This document shows positions 44,301 to 55,678 of a DNA stretch of 64,000 nt, one piece after another. The notes under the pieces are model-generated. The model did not search any database and had not been told where the DNA came from. It saw only the letters and a list, made by a program, of their open reading frames with translations. The position numbers and the translations under genes were made by a program. Position 1 is the stretch's first letter; the number at the start of each line of letters is the position of its first letter. This DNA is from Bettongia penicillata ogilbyi (Eukaryota > Chordata > Mammalia > Diprotodontia > Potoroidae): positions 1,683,001 through 1,747,000 of the forward strand of contig JAJHZJ010000013.1 of NCBI GenBank assembly GCA_023548195.1. The letters run 5' to 3'.

Positions 44301-44895
44301 TGCAATAAATCACAAAGGAGAATCTACAAGGAAAAGAGGAGGTACTCTTACACTACTTACATTTCAGGGCTATTGTGAGGCAAGCACATTAGAAACTTAA
44401 AGTAATGAGATATTATCACCACCATCTAAATCTATATTTGGGATTCAATTTGTTCAAATTCCTTAACTTCTTCAAAATTTACCTTTAGGAAAAGCATACT
44501 TAGCGTTCTTAACAGTTTTTATTCTCCAGACCCTTTTAGCAGTTTGATGAAACCTATGGAACTCTTCTCCGAAGGATTTTAATGCATAAAACAAAATACA
44601 TAGGATTATAAAAGATTATAAAGAATTACATTGAAATATAGTTATCAGAATATATTTGAGAGTTAATAAGCCTAAGCCCCACAAATGGGCAAAGCTGAGA
44701 TCTAGGGTAGGCGAACTGAGTGTCCTGTCTTCAAATTCATTCTTCGAAAAAAGTGAATAGATTTTTCATCAATGAAATTAAAAAACACAGAAGATTTAGA
44801 ACCAACTCAGATATCAAAATTAACCATATCTGAATATATCCTGACCTGAAGTCAAACTGGTAAGTTAAGGAAAAATTATAGGTCAAAATAGTCAT
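44301..44895. other. No gene recognised
   Basis: AT-rich; one T-run at 44288-44300. Confidence 0.3.
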
Positions 44896-44899
44896 AACA

Positions 44900-45130
44900 C
44901 TACTTTTTATGGTAGCCATGAACTAGAAGCAAAGTGGGTGCCTATCAGAGAATGGCTGCATGAAATTTGGTACATGATGCAATAGCGTGTTATGCCACTA
45001 AAAATGAATAATATGAGGAACTGAGAGAAACAAAGGAAGGCTTGTATAAACTGATCAAAGAAAGCATTGATGGTTGAACTGGAATTGCTGTTACCAAATC
45101 TGAAAAATGTTCCAGCAGTACAAATAATGC
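44900..45130 (+). mobile_element. Old L1 ORF2 C-terminal fragment
   Basis: 'tatcagagaatggctgcatg', 'aaatttggtacatgatgcaa' and 'ggaaggcttgtataaactga' align with the ORF2 end seen at 16.1 kb. Confidence 0.6.
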
Positions 45131-45655
45131 ATAGTTCATGTATTTCCTTGGTTTGAGGGGAATGGGAAACTAGCCAAGAAATAAATTCTCTGCTGCTTTG
45201 TCTTACCAACCTGAAGATGGCAGAACTTCTCAAGAACAATTGGTGTGGACCAGAGACTACCCAGTGAAAATGTCAGACTTTGGAACATTGTGTCTTTGTG
45301 GCATAGAAAAGCAAATATGATACTGGGTTTCAGTCACCAAAGACAGCACAGAGCAAGGAGATGTTGGGGGGTTGGTTCCAAGTTGTTTCAGAGGCATCAT
45401 GACCACTGTCCTGAAAATCTCAGAAGTTATATCAAAATTGGAGAAATCATAATGAAACAGGATGGAAATGTGGCTTGGCTCAATTAGCAAATACCAAGCC
45501 CTAGACTAATCCTACCCACAAAATACCCAATGAAGCAGGATACTTACATGTTTTTCTAGATGAATAGGACTTTACCTTTTTCTGAAAGTAAAGAATCCTA
45601 GGTAAAGAAATTTCAAACCTTCAAATGATAGGATACATTCTAAGTTTATGACCCA
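45131..45655. other. Unassigned insert between two L1 pieces
   Basis: It lies between two parts of what may be one L1 3' end. Opposite-strand frames of 80 and 77 codons here (45245-45487 and 45257-45490) lack motifs. Confidence 0.3.
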
Positions 45656-45659
45656 GTCA

Positions 45660-45750
45660 CATAATGTTTTGCAGTTTAGAAGAACCTTGTGAGGTAGGTG
45701 GTATAAATATTTTACAAGTAAGGAAATTGAGGCTCAGAGAAAAGTTTCTT
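45660..45750 (-). mobile_element. MIR fragment
   Basis: 'accttgtgaggtaggtggta' and 'aaggaaattgaggctcagag' are antisense MIR. Confidence 0.65.
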
Positions 45751-45779
45751 ACTTTTCATAGCTGTACAACTAGAAAATG

Positions 45780-46205
45780 TCAGACTCATGCAAAATGAAG
45801 TGAGCAGAACCAGAAGGAAGTTGTACATAGTGGTAAGATCAACTTCTAGAAACCTATCCAAAACAGTACCAAAAGACTCATGATGAAAAATGTTATCCAC
45901 CTCCAGAGAGAGAACGGATGAACTCTGTATGTAGACTGAAGCTCGTTTTTTAAAACTTTCTTTATTTTTCTTGGGATTTTGTTAGTCTGTTTTCTTTTGC
46001 AACATGGCTAATGTGGAAATATATTTTGCATGATTTCACATGTATAACGGGATCTCAAATTGCTTGCTGTTTCAAGTTGGAGATGAGGGTGGAAGGGAGG
46101 GAGGGAGAGAATTTGAAACTCAGAATCTTAAAAAAATGAATGTTAAAAAAAATTTTACATACACTTGGGAAATATTTAACAAAATAAAAAATATATATTG
46201 GAATT
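45780..46205 (+). mobile_element. L1 3' UTR
   Basis: 'atgaagtgagcagaaccaga' and 'ggaagttgtacatagtggta' (ORF2 end), then 'cacctccagagagagaacgg' and 'ggagggagggagagaatttg' (3' UTR). It ends in an A-rich tract. Confidence 0.75.
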
Positions 46206-46209
46206 TCAG

Positions 46210-47365
46210 TGCTGGGACTAGAACATGTTCTTAGATTTCAAAGTCAGTGCTTTGTCCCAGAATCAACTAGATGTTATTGAGGCAGAGGCAAATATCAAAA
46301 ACTCCACCTACAACAATCAGCACAGCTGAAATGGAGGGGGAGAATGGGGAGGGCCGGGTAGAGGAAGCATCATCAGCACGAGGTTGCCACTGTGGGAGCA
46401 GGGCAGGGCAATGGAAAACTTCATCCCAGTATGCCAGCTGGTAGCTTCCAATTATATCTAATTATTCTTACTAACTAGGCACTAAGCTACGTTGTTTCTG
46501 TGCTGGTGAAGGATTTCAAGGGCTGCCATTAAACTCTAAATTTGGAGTGTTGGGGCAAAGCCTCAGACATCTTACAACAGTACTACTCTTGTGAAACAAA
46601 AGTTAACGCAGTTTCTTGAGTGATTGTTTCCAAACTATCTTATAACTCAAGTTAATATTCACATTCATTTCTTGATGAGTATGGGAGGAATATTATCTAT
46701 TTGACTTAGGCTGGGATGGTTTCTCTTTAAGGGGGTCAGGAGGTAGTCCTCTGGATTTGGCTGATTCTAAAGATCTCAAACCCTAGACCTAGGAGAATTT
46801 AGTAATTCTATGGTCCATGTGGGATGTCTTTTGATCTAATATTACTGTCATGACAAATGTGGAAATGGAGGGCAACTGCATCTATTTATAGTAATAATAT
46901 TCTTTTCATCTAATAGGTAAAGTTATTTTTATTTTTATTGCATTTTATGGATCATCATTATTTCATTGCATTCCACATAAGCCTAAATCACTGTATTGGT
47001 TCAGACTAATGACTAAGTAAAAAAACCAAGCTTTGTTAATTTGTGGATCCTTGCAGCATTACACTGCCTCTCAATAAATTGTAAAAATAGTTTTATCTTA
47101 TAATTTCACCTATCACTTTTGACTATAAGTATACAATCTAGTGTACAAAAAGTATTTTCCTCTTTTTTTTAAATCAAATTCACTCTCAAAATGTATGTAA
47201 ACGATTTCCAAACATTTTCTAGGAATGGAAAAGCAGGTAAATGAGTCATTAATTCCTATTGTTTTCTTAAGTTTTTTTTTTCAGTTTATTTTTCTTAAAG
47301 AAATAAAAGTCCTATCTGGTATCTTTTCTGTTCTTCTGGAATTTTCCTATCTCTGAACCATATTA
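46210..47365. other. No gene or repeat recognised
   Basis: AT-rich DNA with a short GC-richer patch at 46330-46450. No frame or motif of note. Confidence 0.3.
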
Positions 47366-47369
47366 AAAA

Positions 47370-47830
47370 TTTTAAATACAACTTTATTTTCCTCAATAAC
47401 ATGTTAAAAGAATTTTGAACATTTTAAAAGTTTTGAGTTTCAAATTCTGTCCTTCCCTCCCTCTTCCCTGAGACAGTAAGTAATCTGATACAGGTTATAC
47501 ATGTGTAATCATGTAAAATATTTCCATATTAGCTATTTGTACAAGAAGACAAAGAAAGAAAGGAAAAGAGAAAGGAAAAAGGAAAGAAAGGAAGGGAAAA
47601 AGGAAAGAAAGAGAAAGGAATGAAGGAGGAAAGGAAGGAAGGGAAAGAAAGAAGGAAGAAAGGGAAAGAAAGAGAAAACAGTATGTTTTGGTCTGTATTC
47701 AGACAACATCAGTTCTTTCTCTGAGACAATCCCAAAGAACATATTAAATTGAAAATAAATCTCCAAGGATCTTTTACATTGTGGTCCAGTTTCAGATTCT
47801 GTTTCCCATTTTCATGTTCTTTAGTGCTGT
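47370..47830 (-). mobile_element. L1 3' UTR fragment with GAAA-type expansion
   Basis: 'gttttgagtttcaaattctg' and 'taatctgatacaggttatac' flank a (GAAA/GGAA)n tract (about 47545-47680). L1 continues at 'acatcagttctttctctgag'. Confidence 0.7.
47545..47680. repeat. Purine (GAAA/GGAA)n tract
   Basis: A 135-bp all-purine stretch on the plus strand, variable in unit. Confidence 0.95.
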
Positions 47831-48079
47831 TGCCATTTCCTTCCATTACACATTAGGCACTAAGTTGCCATAGCTTCCAACAATTATCTTTTTATCCAGA
47901 GACTCAACATGGATTATGGACTCAAGCACAATAAGAATGCTCCACAGATGTCTCCACATCTGCGTTTTCTGAAGAATGTCAATATGTGTTCTTTGGTCTT
48001 ATTTCCAAAGCATTTATTTGTGTACTCCTCTTTACCTTACACTAGCTTGATCCTCTAGACTCATAGAACCTGTAAAATT

Positions 48080-48360
48080 TGAGCACTGGAAGAGATCTTA
48101 GAGATGACCAAATCCCCCTCACCCCTTGTGTGGAAAACTGAGGTCAAGAAGAAGTAAATGCTTTGTCCATAGTTCACTCACAGAATCACAGAATGTTAGA
48201 GCTGGAGGGAACGTTAGAGAGAAACTCATTTGCTTCAGTTTTACCAAGGAGGAACAGAAACCCAGAGAAGGGAAGTGATTTATCCAACATCATCCAGCTA
48301 GTTAAGTTTCAGAGCTAAAGTTCAAACCTAGGTCCATGATCTGGAACTTTGTAGTCAGCA
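48080..48360 (-). mobile_element. Two adjacent MIR-class SINE fragments
   Basis: First 'ttgagcactggaagagatct' with 'aaactgaggtcaagaagaag'. Then 'atgttagagctggagggaac' with 'agggaagtgatttatccaac'. Both are antisense CORE-SINEs lying head to tail. Confidence 0.6.
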
Positions 48361-48754
48361 ATCTATATGATTGAAAATACAAACTGTTCAAGATAGGAGC
48401 CACACTTTCTATATATTTTATATCATGTCAAAGTAATATCTGACATATGTATATGTGTATATATGTATACATATATATTTATATACAGAGAGAGAGACTA
48501 ATACTTACTTACTATAACTGCAAACTACTGCCTGATGTGCAATGAGAGGAAGTGGTAACAACCTTAAAGAGTATAAAATAGGAATCTGAAACTGGATCAC
48601 AATTTGAAAGATGCTCAGGGATCTATTTTCAGTTTAATATGGCTCAAAGACATATATGAATATATGCATATATCTACATTCACATGTAACATATATACAT
48701 ATTCCTCTATTGAAGCTTAAAACTTTATTAAAACATTGAGGATCATATATATAA

Positions 48755-48915
48755 TAATTTCAACTTGTGAAATGCCTTACATATCTTATTTCCTTTGGTC
48801 CTTATGACCCTATGACGTAAGTGCTGTTGGTATTATTGTTCCCATTTTCCGAATGAGGAAAATGAGACTCAGAGAGGTCGTGTCATCCCTTTAGAATGGG
48901 TCAGTGGGTTTGCTG
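48755..48915 (-). mobile_element. MIR, reverse orientation
   Basis: 'gaccctatgacgtaagtgct' and 'tgaggaaaatgagactcaga' mark the antisense MIR 3' half. Confidence 0.65.
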
Positions 48916-48975
48916 ACAAAGTCATCCTCCTAAATTCTAGGGATCCCTCTTTGAAATTATCTCCAAGAAATAGAT

Positions 48976-49075
48976 AAGGTAGATAGATGGATGGATGGAT
49001 AGATGAATGGATGGATATAGACATAGACATCAATATGGACATAGGGATGGATGGATTGATGGATGGATAGAGAAA
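48976..49075. repeat. (GATG/GATA)n microsatellite
   Basis: Interrupted GATGGATGGATAGATG-type repeats. Confidence 0.95.
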
Positions 49076-49114
49076 GAGAGAGAGGTTTGTTTGTAAAGAA
49101 TTGTTCGCATTTTG

Positions 49115-49255
49115 TCTCCTCCATTAGAATCTGAGTTCCTTGAAAGCCTTGACTAGTGGTTTTTGTTTTTGTTTTCACTTTTCTTTGCATCCCCAGTGCT
49201 TAGCACAATGCCTGGCCTATACTTAGTGCTAAAGAAATGCTTATTGACTTGAGTT
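49115..49255 (+). mobile_element. L2 3' end
   Basis: 'ctccattagaatctgagttc', 'cccagtgcttagcacaatgc' and 'taaagaaatgcttattgact' are the L2 tail. Confidence 0.8.
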
Positions 49256-50190
49256 TCTGATAAGTGCTCCCTAGTATAGAAATTCAAGGCTTGGCATAGA
49301 TGATAAAGCTCAGTTTATATACCTTTGCTAAAAGGGATCTTCCATCCTTTAATTCAGTTTTATGGGATTCATTCTCTTAGAACAATTAAGGCGATCATTT
49401 GATTTTTGGGAGGTTATGCTCAGAATACAAGCAAAGAAATGATCTGAAAGGAAGTCCTATTATTTCCTCTTGAAGGGAAGAAGAGAAGGAAGAAGAAGGA
49501 AAGGTGGGGATGAAAGGAATAAGAGAAGGAATTATATGTTATAAATGCAGAGATGTAGAAGATAGAACTAAATCTACAGTAACCTTGACATATGTGAGAA
49601 GTTATATTTTTAAAACAAATCCCTGAATATCAGCTTGTTTACTTGTCCTTTGTCTCTCAATATAAATGTTAGTAGAGAATGTATGCTCCACCTCCCTCCC
49701 CCAAAGTGGTTATTTGAGGTTTCTTTCTGTTTAGACTCTGGGTAAACAAGTTTGCTGGATATAAGACTAGCTTTTTAATGGATTTAGAAGATAACATCAG
49801 GCCTGGCCTTCTAAAATGCATTTTGATTATTTCAGTAGAGAATTACAGGACAGAGTGAGTATGGAAACTTAGTCCTTTAATGCATAGAGTTTTTTCCTCC
49901 AGGGAGGAAAAATCAATTCCTCTGTCCTTTTTCTATTTGGCTATCTGCAAAGTGTACAGCATACAGCAATTTGTGCATTCAGATGAGAATGTAATCCCAT
50001 TACAGACTTTCAAAACCCCAAATACCCATCTCCCATCATACTTAGGGCATCTCCTTATCAGCAGACAGATAATAGTGTCAGTACCCTGCTATTAGAATAT
50101 AGTATCTCCTTAAGTCTCTCTGATCTCAAAAATTTTTATGTTGACATTTACCTAGATGTTTTTTGTTCCTTTGACTGAGAAAAGATAATT
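49256..50190. other. No gene or repeat recognised
   Basis: AT-rich and unique-looking, with a purine-rich patch at 49470-49530. Confidence 0.3.
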
Positions 50191-50194
50191 CACA

Positions 50195-50600
50195 GCATCT
50201 CAGTTGGAAAAGACCACAGAGGGCACCTAGTCTAACCTATACTTGGATAGGAAGCCCTCCAAGTTTCTGCTTTAAGACATTTAGCGAGAGAAAACACTCC
50301 TAAGGCAGTCTATTCTACTTTCAAGTGGCTCTCAATTTAAATTTGTCCTTACAGGGCAAAATCTGCCTCTGTAACATGCACCTGTTGTTCGCAGTTCTAC
50401 TATCTGGAGACAAACAGAACAAGCCAAATCCTGTATCACATATATCCACATGACAGCTCTTTAAATTCTTGAAGATTATCCTGACCCCGAGCCAAGTCTT
50501 TTCTTCTTGAAGCTAAGGATCCCTCATTCCTTTAAGTGATCCTTGTGTATGGCACATTCTCCATGATGTCAAACTCAAATCTGAACATAAGGAGCCCAGT
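50195..50600 (-). mobile_element. CR1/L3, reverse orientation
   Basis: 'gttggaaaagaccacagagg', 'cacctagtctaacctatact' and 'cttcttgaagctaaggatcc' followed by 'ctcattcctttaagtgatcc' are the antisense CR1 3' region (…ctccaggctaaacatccccagttccttcaacc…). Confidence 0.75.
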
Positions 50601-50842
50601 AGACCACACATTGACTTAGGAAACCATATATTATCATTATCTGTGTTCTGTTATATTTTTATATATTTTGTTAGATATTTCCCAATTACATTTCAGTCTG
50701 GTTTGGACTCACTCAGGAGTGTGGCAGGTTGCATATGTGCTTCTATTCTAGATCCCTCTGGACCTACTTTGGCCTGTCTCAATGGCCTGTCTCAAATGTG
50801 TCACCTAGGAATGAACATTTCAGATGTAGGGGTTTTTTATCT

Positions 50843-51129
50843 TGAGACTGAGTCTCCCTATCTTGCTCAGGTTAGAAATGCAATGGCCACTCAGGTGTTA
50901 GATTCCACTCCTGCATGTGCTCTGTTTCTGATCTAGGTTGGCTCACCCCTCCATGGGCATCCTGGTGACCACCAGCTCCCATACTGGCCACTCCTCATAC
51001 TGGCACCAGACTCAGTGCAGATAAGCAATTGGCTTTAGCACTACTGTACCTAAGAACTTTCACCACTAGGCTCAGTCTCCTCAATAGCTACAGTATCTAT
51101 TCCTATAGGAGTAGGCTAGCACACCTGGC
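50843..51129 (-). pseudogene. RN7SL pseudogene: 7SL (SRP) RNA retropseudogene, nearly full length
   Basis: The minus strand follows SRP RNA along its whole length. The 5' end starts GCCAGGTGTG; 'gaggagactgagcctagtgg' matches the 5' Alu domain. 'cagtagtgctaaagccaatt' and 'atctgcactgagtctgg' match the central S domain. 'ggtcaccaggatgcccatgg' and 'ggggtgagccaacctag' follow, and 'gagcaagatagggagactca' is the 3' end. About 290 nt compares with about 300 nt in functional 7SL. A TTTTTT at 50833-50838 (an A-run on the minus strand) sits just past the 3' end, as expected for LINE-mediated copying. There is a short insertion in the 5' arm and many substitutions, so it is an old dead copy. Confidence 0.85.
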
Positions 51130-51370
51130 TATCAAAGCTGTTTTCAAGGTCTGCTATGTAATTCACTGGAATATTTGTGTGTACAGATGTGGGTCAGATC
51201 AGCAGAATGACCACTCTCCCTCCCACCTCATTCCGGACATGGTACTCTTCTTAATGCAGCCTAATTCTTAAATGTATGAATTCTCTAGGATAAAGGGATA
51301 TGACCTAATAAGAGCTTGTATTTGGAATAGGAATAGCTTGAACTATACTATTAGCCATCAGTGTGCATGT

Positions 51371-51672
51371 GTTCATCCTTCATTGCTGAAGAAGACCATG
51401 CCATTAGAGAAATGATGACATGAATTGCACTTGACTTTCTTTTGAGTGAGGGAGGGCTGTGCAGGTTACCAGCCTCACTTCTCCTCCAGAGCCATCTGAA
51501 TCCAGTGACCAGATAGTCATCAGGATGACTGGAGATGACCCAGGATGAGGCAATTGGAGTTAAGTGACTTGCCCAAGGTCACACAGCTAGTGAGTGTCAA
51601 GTGTCTGAGGTGAGATTTGAACTCAGGTCCTCCTGCACAGGTGCTCTATCCACTGCACCACCTAGCTCCCCC
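51371..51672 (-). mobile_element. Mar1-like marsupial SINE, full length
   Basis: On the minus strand it has the head GGGGGAGCTAGGTGGTGCAG, a CORE-type middle ('cacacagctagtgagtgtca' on plus), the unique part 'ggatgactggagatgaccca' and 'aagtgaggctggtaacctgc', and an end complementary to 'cattgctgaagaagaccatg'. About 300 bp and well preserved. Confidence 0.8.
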
Positions 51673-52265
51673 AAGCTATCAGTAGGGTAATTTGACAAAG
51701 GAACTCACAGTTGGCTTACAGATCAGTTGCAAAATCAGAAGTTGAAAGAACTGGGCACCAGATTTTCATAGAGTGAGTCATTTCCTTTTCAAAGAGCTGG
51801 GTCTTGTTTCCTAAATTCTATCCTTTTGCCTTTAAAATTTTTTTTGTTATTATTATAAACTTCAATAAATAATAATATTTCCAAATATAAAGAATAAAAA
51901 GAAGATATATGAAACTGTGTATCTCTATTATGTATAGCTTTAAAAAGATATAATACAAATCAATGGTTAGTTCAAAAGCAGATTTTCTATACTACACCCC
52001 TTCCTAATAGCCTTCTATTTTCTTCTGTTCATTTTAAAAAACAAATGTCTCATTGATATTTTTCTCTTTTTTGGTGTCTTTGCTATCACTGGTTCCACTC
52101 TTCCCCAACTCTAACCCCACCTCCCCCAAAACCCTGCCTTGTAACCTAAAGCATAATCAAACAAATTAAATCCACACAATTTGGGAAATTTCTGAAAATG
52201 GGTCTCACTCCATATCCACATATCTCTACCCCTTTTCATAACTAAATTCCTTAAGAAGGAAGTCT
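51673..52265. other. No gene recognised
   Basis: AT-rich, then pyrimidine-rich from about 52080. It may include decayed L1 antisense. Confidence 0.3.
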
Positions 52266-52269
52266 AGAT

Positions 52270-52852
52270 TAGATGACTCCATGCCCCTTACTTTTACTTT
52301 GTTCACTCTATAGTCTGGCTTCCAAGTTCCATTTTTTCAACTGAAATTGCCCTCTGCAAAGTTACCAGTGATCTCTTAATTGTAAAATCAAATAGTCTTT
52401 TCTCACATCTCATCCTTTTTGACCTCTCTGTAGCCTCTGACATGTTGATCACTCTCTTCTTCCTAGTCTTTCATGACTCTCCTCCCTCCATGTTCTCCTG
52501 TTTACCTGTCTGACAGATCCTCAGTCTCTTTTACTGGATTTTTATTCTGGTCATGCCCTCTAAATTTGGGTAACCCCCAAGGCTCTGTCCTGTGACCTCT
52601 TTTCTCTTCTCTCTTAATCTAATTAGTATGCATGGGTTCAGTTATCATTTTTATACTGATCCAACCTAACCTCTCTCTGGTCCTCCAGTACATCTTCAAC
52701 TAGATATCTCAGATATCTTAAATTCAACATGTCCAAAACTGAACTCATTATCTTTCCACAAACCCCTTTCCACTTCCTAATTTCCCTATTACTGTCAAGT
52801 ACATACCACTAGGCTCCTAATTACCCTGGTTTATAATCTAGATTTCATTCTT
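52270..52852 (+). mobile_element. L2, ORF2 reverse-transcriptase C-terminal part
   Basis: 'tctgacatgttgatcactct', 'ccaaggctctgtcctgtgac' (the PQGSVLGP region) and 'tcaacatgtccaaaactgaa' (LKFNMSKTELIIF) are in L2 order. It is interrupted by HAL1 copy 3 and resumes at 53838. Confidence 0.85.
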
Positions 52853-52867
52853 GACTTCTCACTCAAG

Positions 52868-53822
52868 GGGGGCGGAGTCAAGATGGCAGAGTAGAAAGAC
52901 TCACTGTATGCTAGCTCCGAACCCACAGCCCATGTATTTAATGTAAGAAGAGCTCCCCACAAGTTCTGGATCACTGCAGGGTGTGCAGAAACACAGTGGA
53001 AGAGATTTCCGTTCCAGAGAGCCCTAGAGAGCGGTCCCCAGGGTCCGTTGCACTCCGGAAAGCGGACCCCACCCCAGCGCTGCCCTGGCCGCAGCCCCAG
53101 AGAAGCTGATCCGAGCAGGCTTCAGGGACGGAAGCTCCGGTGGCTGGGAAGGTCCCTCCGCCCACAGACCCTACAGGTCAGTGAGAGAGACGGCTGGGCT
53201 GGCTGAGAGGGGAGCAGGGTGTCTCCGTGGCTCGGGCTCCCTCGGGAGGAAGTGGCGGAGGCAGAGGCAGGGGCAGGAAGTGGCGGAGGCAGCAGAGGCG
53301 CGGCACTCCCCAAGCAGCAGGCAGGATCTTCATTACTGAAAGTCTCTGCATAAACCACCTGAAGGAGCTGAGCCTGGGAGCTGGCCCTGCCCCACCCCGC
53401 TCCATTACTGAAGGTCTCTGCATAAAGCCCCTGAGGGAACTGAGCCTGGGAGGCAGCCCCGCCCCCACCCCAGCACCAGAACTAAAGCTCACATTGATTA
53501 GCAGCCGAGCGGCACAGAAAGCCCATTTGAATCTCAGGCCCCAAGCACTAGCTGGGCGGATCTAGGCGGGGGTGGACAGGAATCTCAGAAGTCAAGTAAC
53601 TGGCTGGGAAAATGCCTAGAAAAGGGAAGAAAAATAAGACTATAGAGAGGTTTTTTGAACAGGTGTAAATGATCCCAACTTTCAGATCTGATGATGAGGA
53701 CATATTCTTGCCATCAGGGAAAGACGTGGAGGGCGGGGCCTCGGTACCCCAGACATCCCAGTGGGATGTTGGGTGGGCTCAGGCCTTGGAAGAGCTCAAA
53801 AAGGATTTTGACAAGCAAGTTA
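52868..53822 (+). mobile_element. HAL1 copy 3: complete 5' end, 3'-truncated, no poly(A)
   Basis: It starts with the family 5' end (GGGGGCGGAGTCAAGATGGC). It runs through the 5' UTR with two 72-bp tandem units (53331-53402 and 53403-about 53474) and the ORF1 start (53611), then stops abruptly at the ORF1 codons for KDFDKQVR. There is no 3' tail. GACTTCTCACTCAAG occurs exactly on both sides (52853-52867 and 53823-53837). The element sequence at the break would continue with GAC, so the junction also shares a GAC microhomology. Confidence 0.9.
53611..53822 (+). pseudogene. HAL1 ORF1 N-terminal fragment
   Basis: It opens MPRKGKKNKTIERFFEQV and then a TAA. The codons at that place in copy 1 read AAG CAA, so substitution alone explains the stop. 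The frame continues with MIPTFRSDDED and KDVEGGASVPQT to the coiled-coil start, where the insertion ends. Confidence 0.85.
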
Positions 53823-53837
53823 GACTTCTCACTCAAG

Positions 53838-54500
53838 TTTCCAAGTCCTGATGTGTCTGTCTTTGGAACATCTCTTATATATGCCCCCTTCTCTCTTTTT
53901 ACATTGCCACTACCATGACACAGGCCCTTATCTCCTCATGCCTAGACTATTGCAATAGCTTTTTGATTGGTTTCCTTGAGTTGACTGTCTCTCCTGTCCA
54001 ATCCATTCTCCACTCAGCTGTCAAATTTATCCTAACACAATCTAACAGTGTCACAGGATCAAATACAAAACCTTCTGCTTGACCTTTAAAACTCTTTTTA
54101 ACCTGGTCCCTTCCTACCTTGCAGTCTTGTTGTATCTTACTCACCACCAAATATTCTGTGGTTCAGTGACACTCTCCCCTTTGTTGTTCCATGCACAGAA
54201 CATTCCATCTCCCAACTCAGGACATTTTCACTGACTTTTCCTCTGTCCCAGAACTCTCTCCCTTTCCTCATCACTACCTCTTGGCTTCCTTGAAACATCC
54301 GGTCAACTCCCATCTTAGCCTTCCTTCATCTTAGTGCTTTCTCTCAGATATTATCACCAAAGCATCCCCTATCTATCTTGCTTGTACAGGGATATTTTAT
54401 GTTGTCTCCCCCATTGGATTGTGAGCTCCTTGAGAGTAGCAGCTATTTCTGCCTGGCACACAGCAGGTGCTTAATAAATACTTGTTGATTTACGTGTTGC
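53838..54500 (+). mobile_element. L2, remainder to 3' end
   Basis: 'tagactattgcaatagcttt', 'aaatacaaaaccttctgctt', 'cccattggattgtgagctcc' and 'gcacacagcaggtgcttaat' complete the L2 begun at 52270. Confidence 0.85.
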
Positions 54501-55440
54501 TAACTTTACATCTATATTTGGAAAAGTAGGCAAGTCAGTCACATTTTAAGAGTGAGGGATGACAGACCATTTACACCCATGTAACACCAAGAGATCTGGA
54601 AGAAATTTCCCCAGTATATTGGGTAGACTCTATGGAGAAGATACAAGAAAACTTGAAAAGAAATCCCGTAGGATGAGAAGTCATGGGTAGGTTGCAATCT
54701 GTACTGGACAGAATACTTTTAATAATTAAATTACAACCCATCTAAGTGTCCAAGGAAAGGAAAGCTTCCTTAACAAGCAAAGCTATCAAAAAATGGAATG
54801 GGTGACCTTAAGATGTACCAAACACAGCAGTTGAGTGGCTAGTTTTTTTGGGCACATGGGTTTCTCCACTGATATGCCTTTCTGCTAGGTTTTTATAAGT
54901 GTATACCCTCTCTTCCTCATGGACACTGCATTCATTAGTGGGATAGAATAACCCAAGTTTATGGGTAGACTCTATGTTTTGATTATTCCTGCTTTTGTAT
55001 TCTATTAAGTAACTGTGATGCTTGATTTTTCTTTTATTTTGCTTCCTATTTGAACAAGATTATTATTGCTTCTGTCTTATGATTTAGTAAATTCTTCATG
55101 TATATGAGTTAATTAGGTCATAACTGATTCTGTGCAAATTAGAAACACAATGGTGCTTAGGAGTGATGATTGTGAATAATAAAGTATACCACCCTTCCTC
55201 CCACATCAGGGCTATCTCTAGGATCCCAACAGACATTGAATTATCACAAAATGGCCACCGATGTGGCTGCTCTCTCACTGTGGGAGAAAAAAAAAAGTCC
55301 CATAGACCTTCTGCTGCGAAGGCATGTTGGGGTGAGTGAGCTAGGTCAGAGATAGGAAAAAAAGGTTCATGTGCCATATCAGATGCCACCCTCATGAATT
55401 GCACTACTGGCATGAGTAGGTCTGGTGCCACATCTAAGTG
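54501..55440. other. No gene recognised
   Basis: The 127-codon minus-strand frame (55096-55479) overlaps low-complexity DNA and a MIR at one end and shows no domain. I do not call a gene. Confidence 0.3.
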
Positions 55441-55444
55441 ACTG

Positions 55445-55590
55445 TACAGCTGAAGAAAATGAGACTCAGAATTGTTCATTGATTTGCCCGATGTTACATA
55501 GATAGTAAGTATCTAAGTTGGGACTCTAAATTCAGGCATTCTGGCTTTAAGACCAATGCCCTTTCCATGATGCCTTTCATGCTCTGGTAA
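55445..55590 (-). mobile_element. MIR fragment
   Basis: 'aaaatgagactcagaattgt' and 'gatttgcccgatgttacata' are antisense MIR. Confidence 0.6.
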
Positions 55591-55616
55591 TGGTGGGGAT
55601 ATATTATAGGCTGGTA

Positions 55617-55638
55617 AGAGAGAGAGAGAGACAGAGAC

Positions 55639-55675
<37 letters not shown>
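55617..55675. repeat. (GA)n microsatellite
   Basis: Near-pure GA with a few GACA interruptions. Confidence 0.97.

Positions 55676-55678
<3 letters not shown>

Noticed and set aside
50843..50890. Resemblance to a primate Alu (gagactgagtctcc...ctcaggttagaaatgcaatgg)
   Set aside because: The similarity continues through the S domain absent from Alu, so it is a 7SL pseudogene and not an Alu or contamination.
50643..50936. 97-codon frame that could be taken for a secreted or membrane protein
   Set aside because: Its second half is antisense 7SL RNA sequence, so the frame is fortuitous.
55096..55479. 127-codon minus-strand open frame
   Set aside because: No domain, odd composition, overlaps a MIR at its 5' side, and no promoter or splice context. 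Frames of this size occur by chance in 64 kb.
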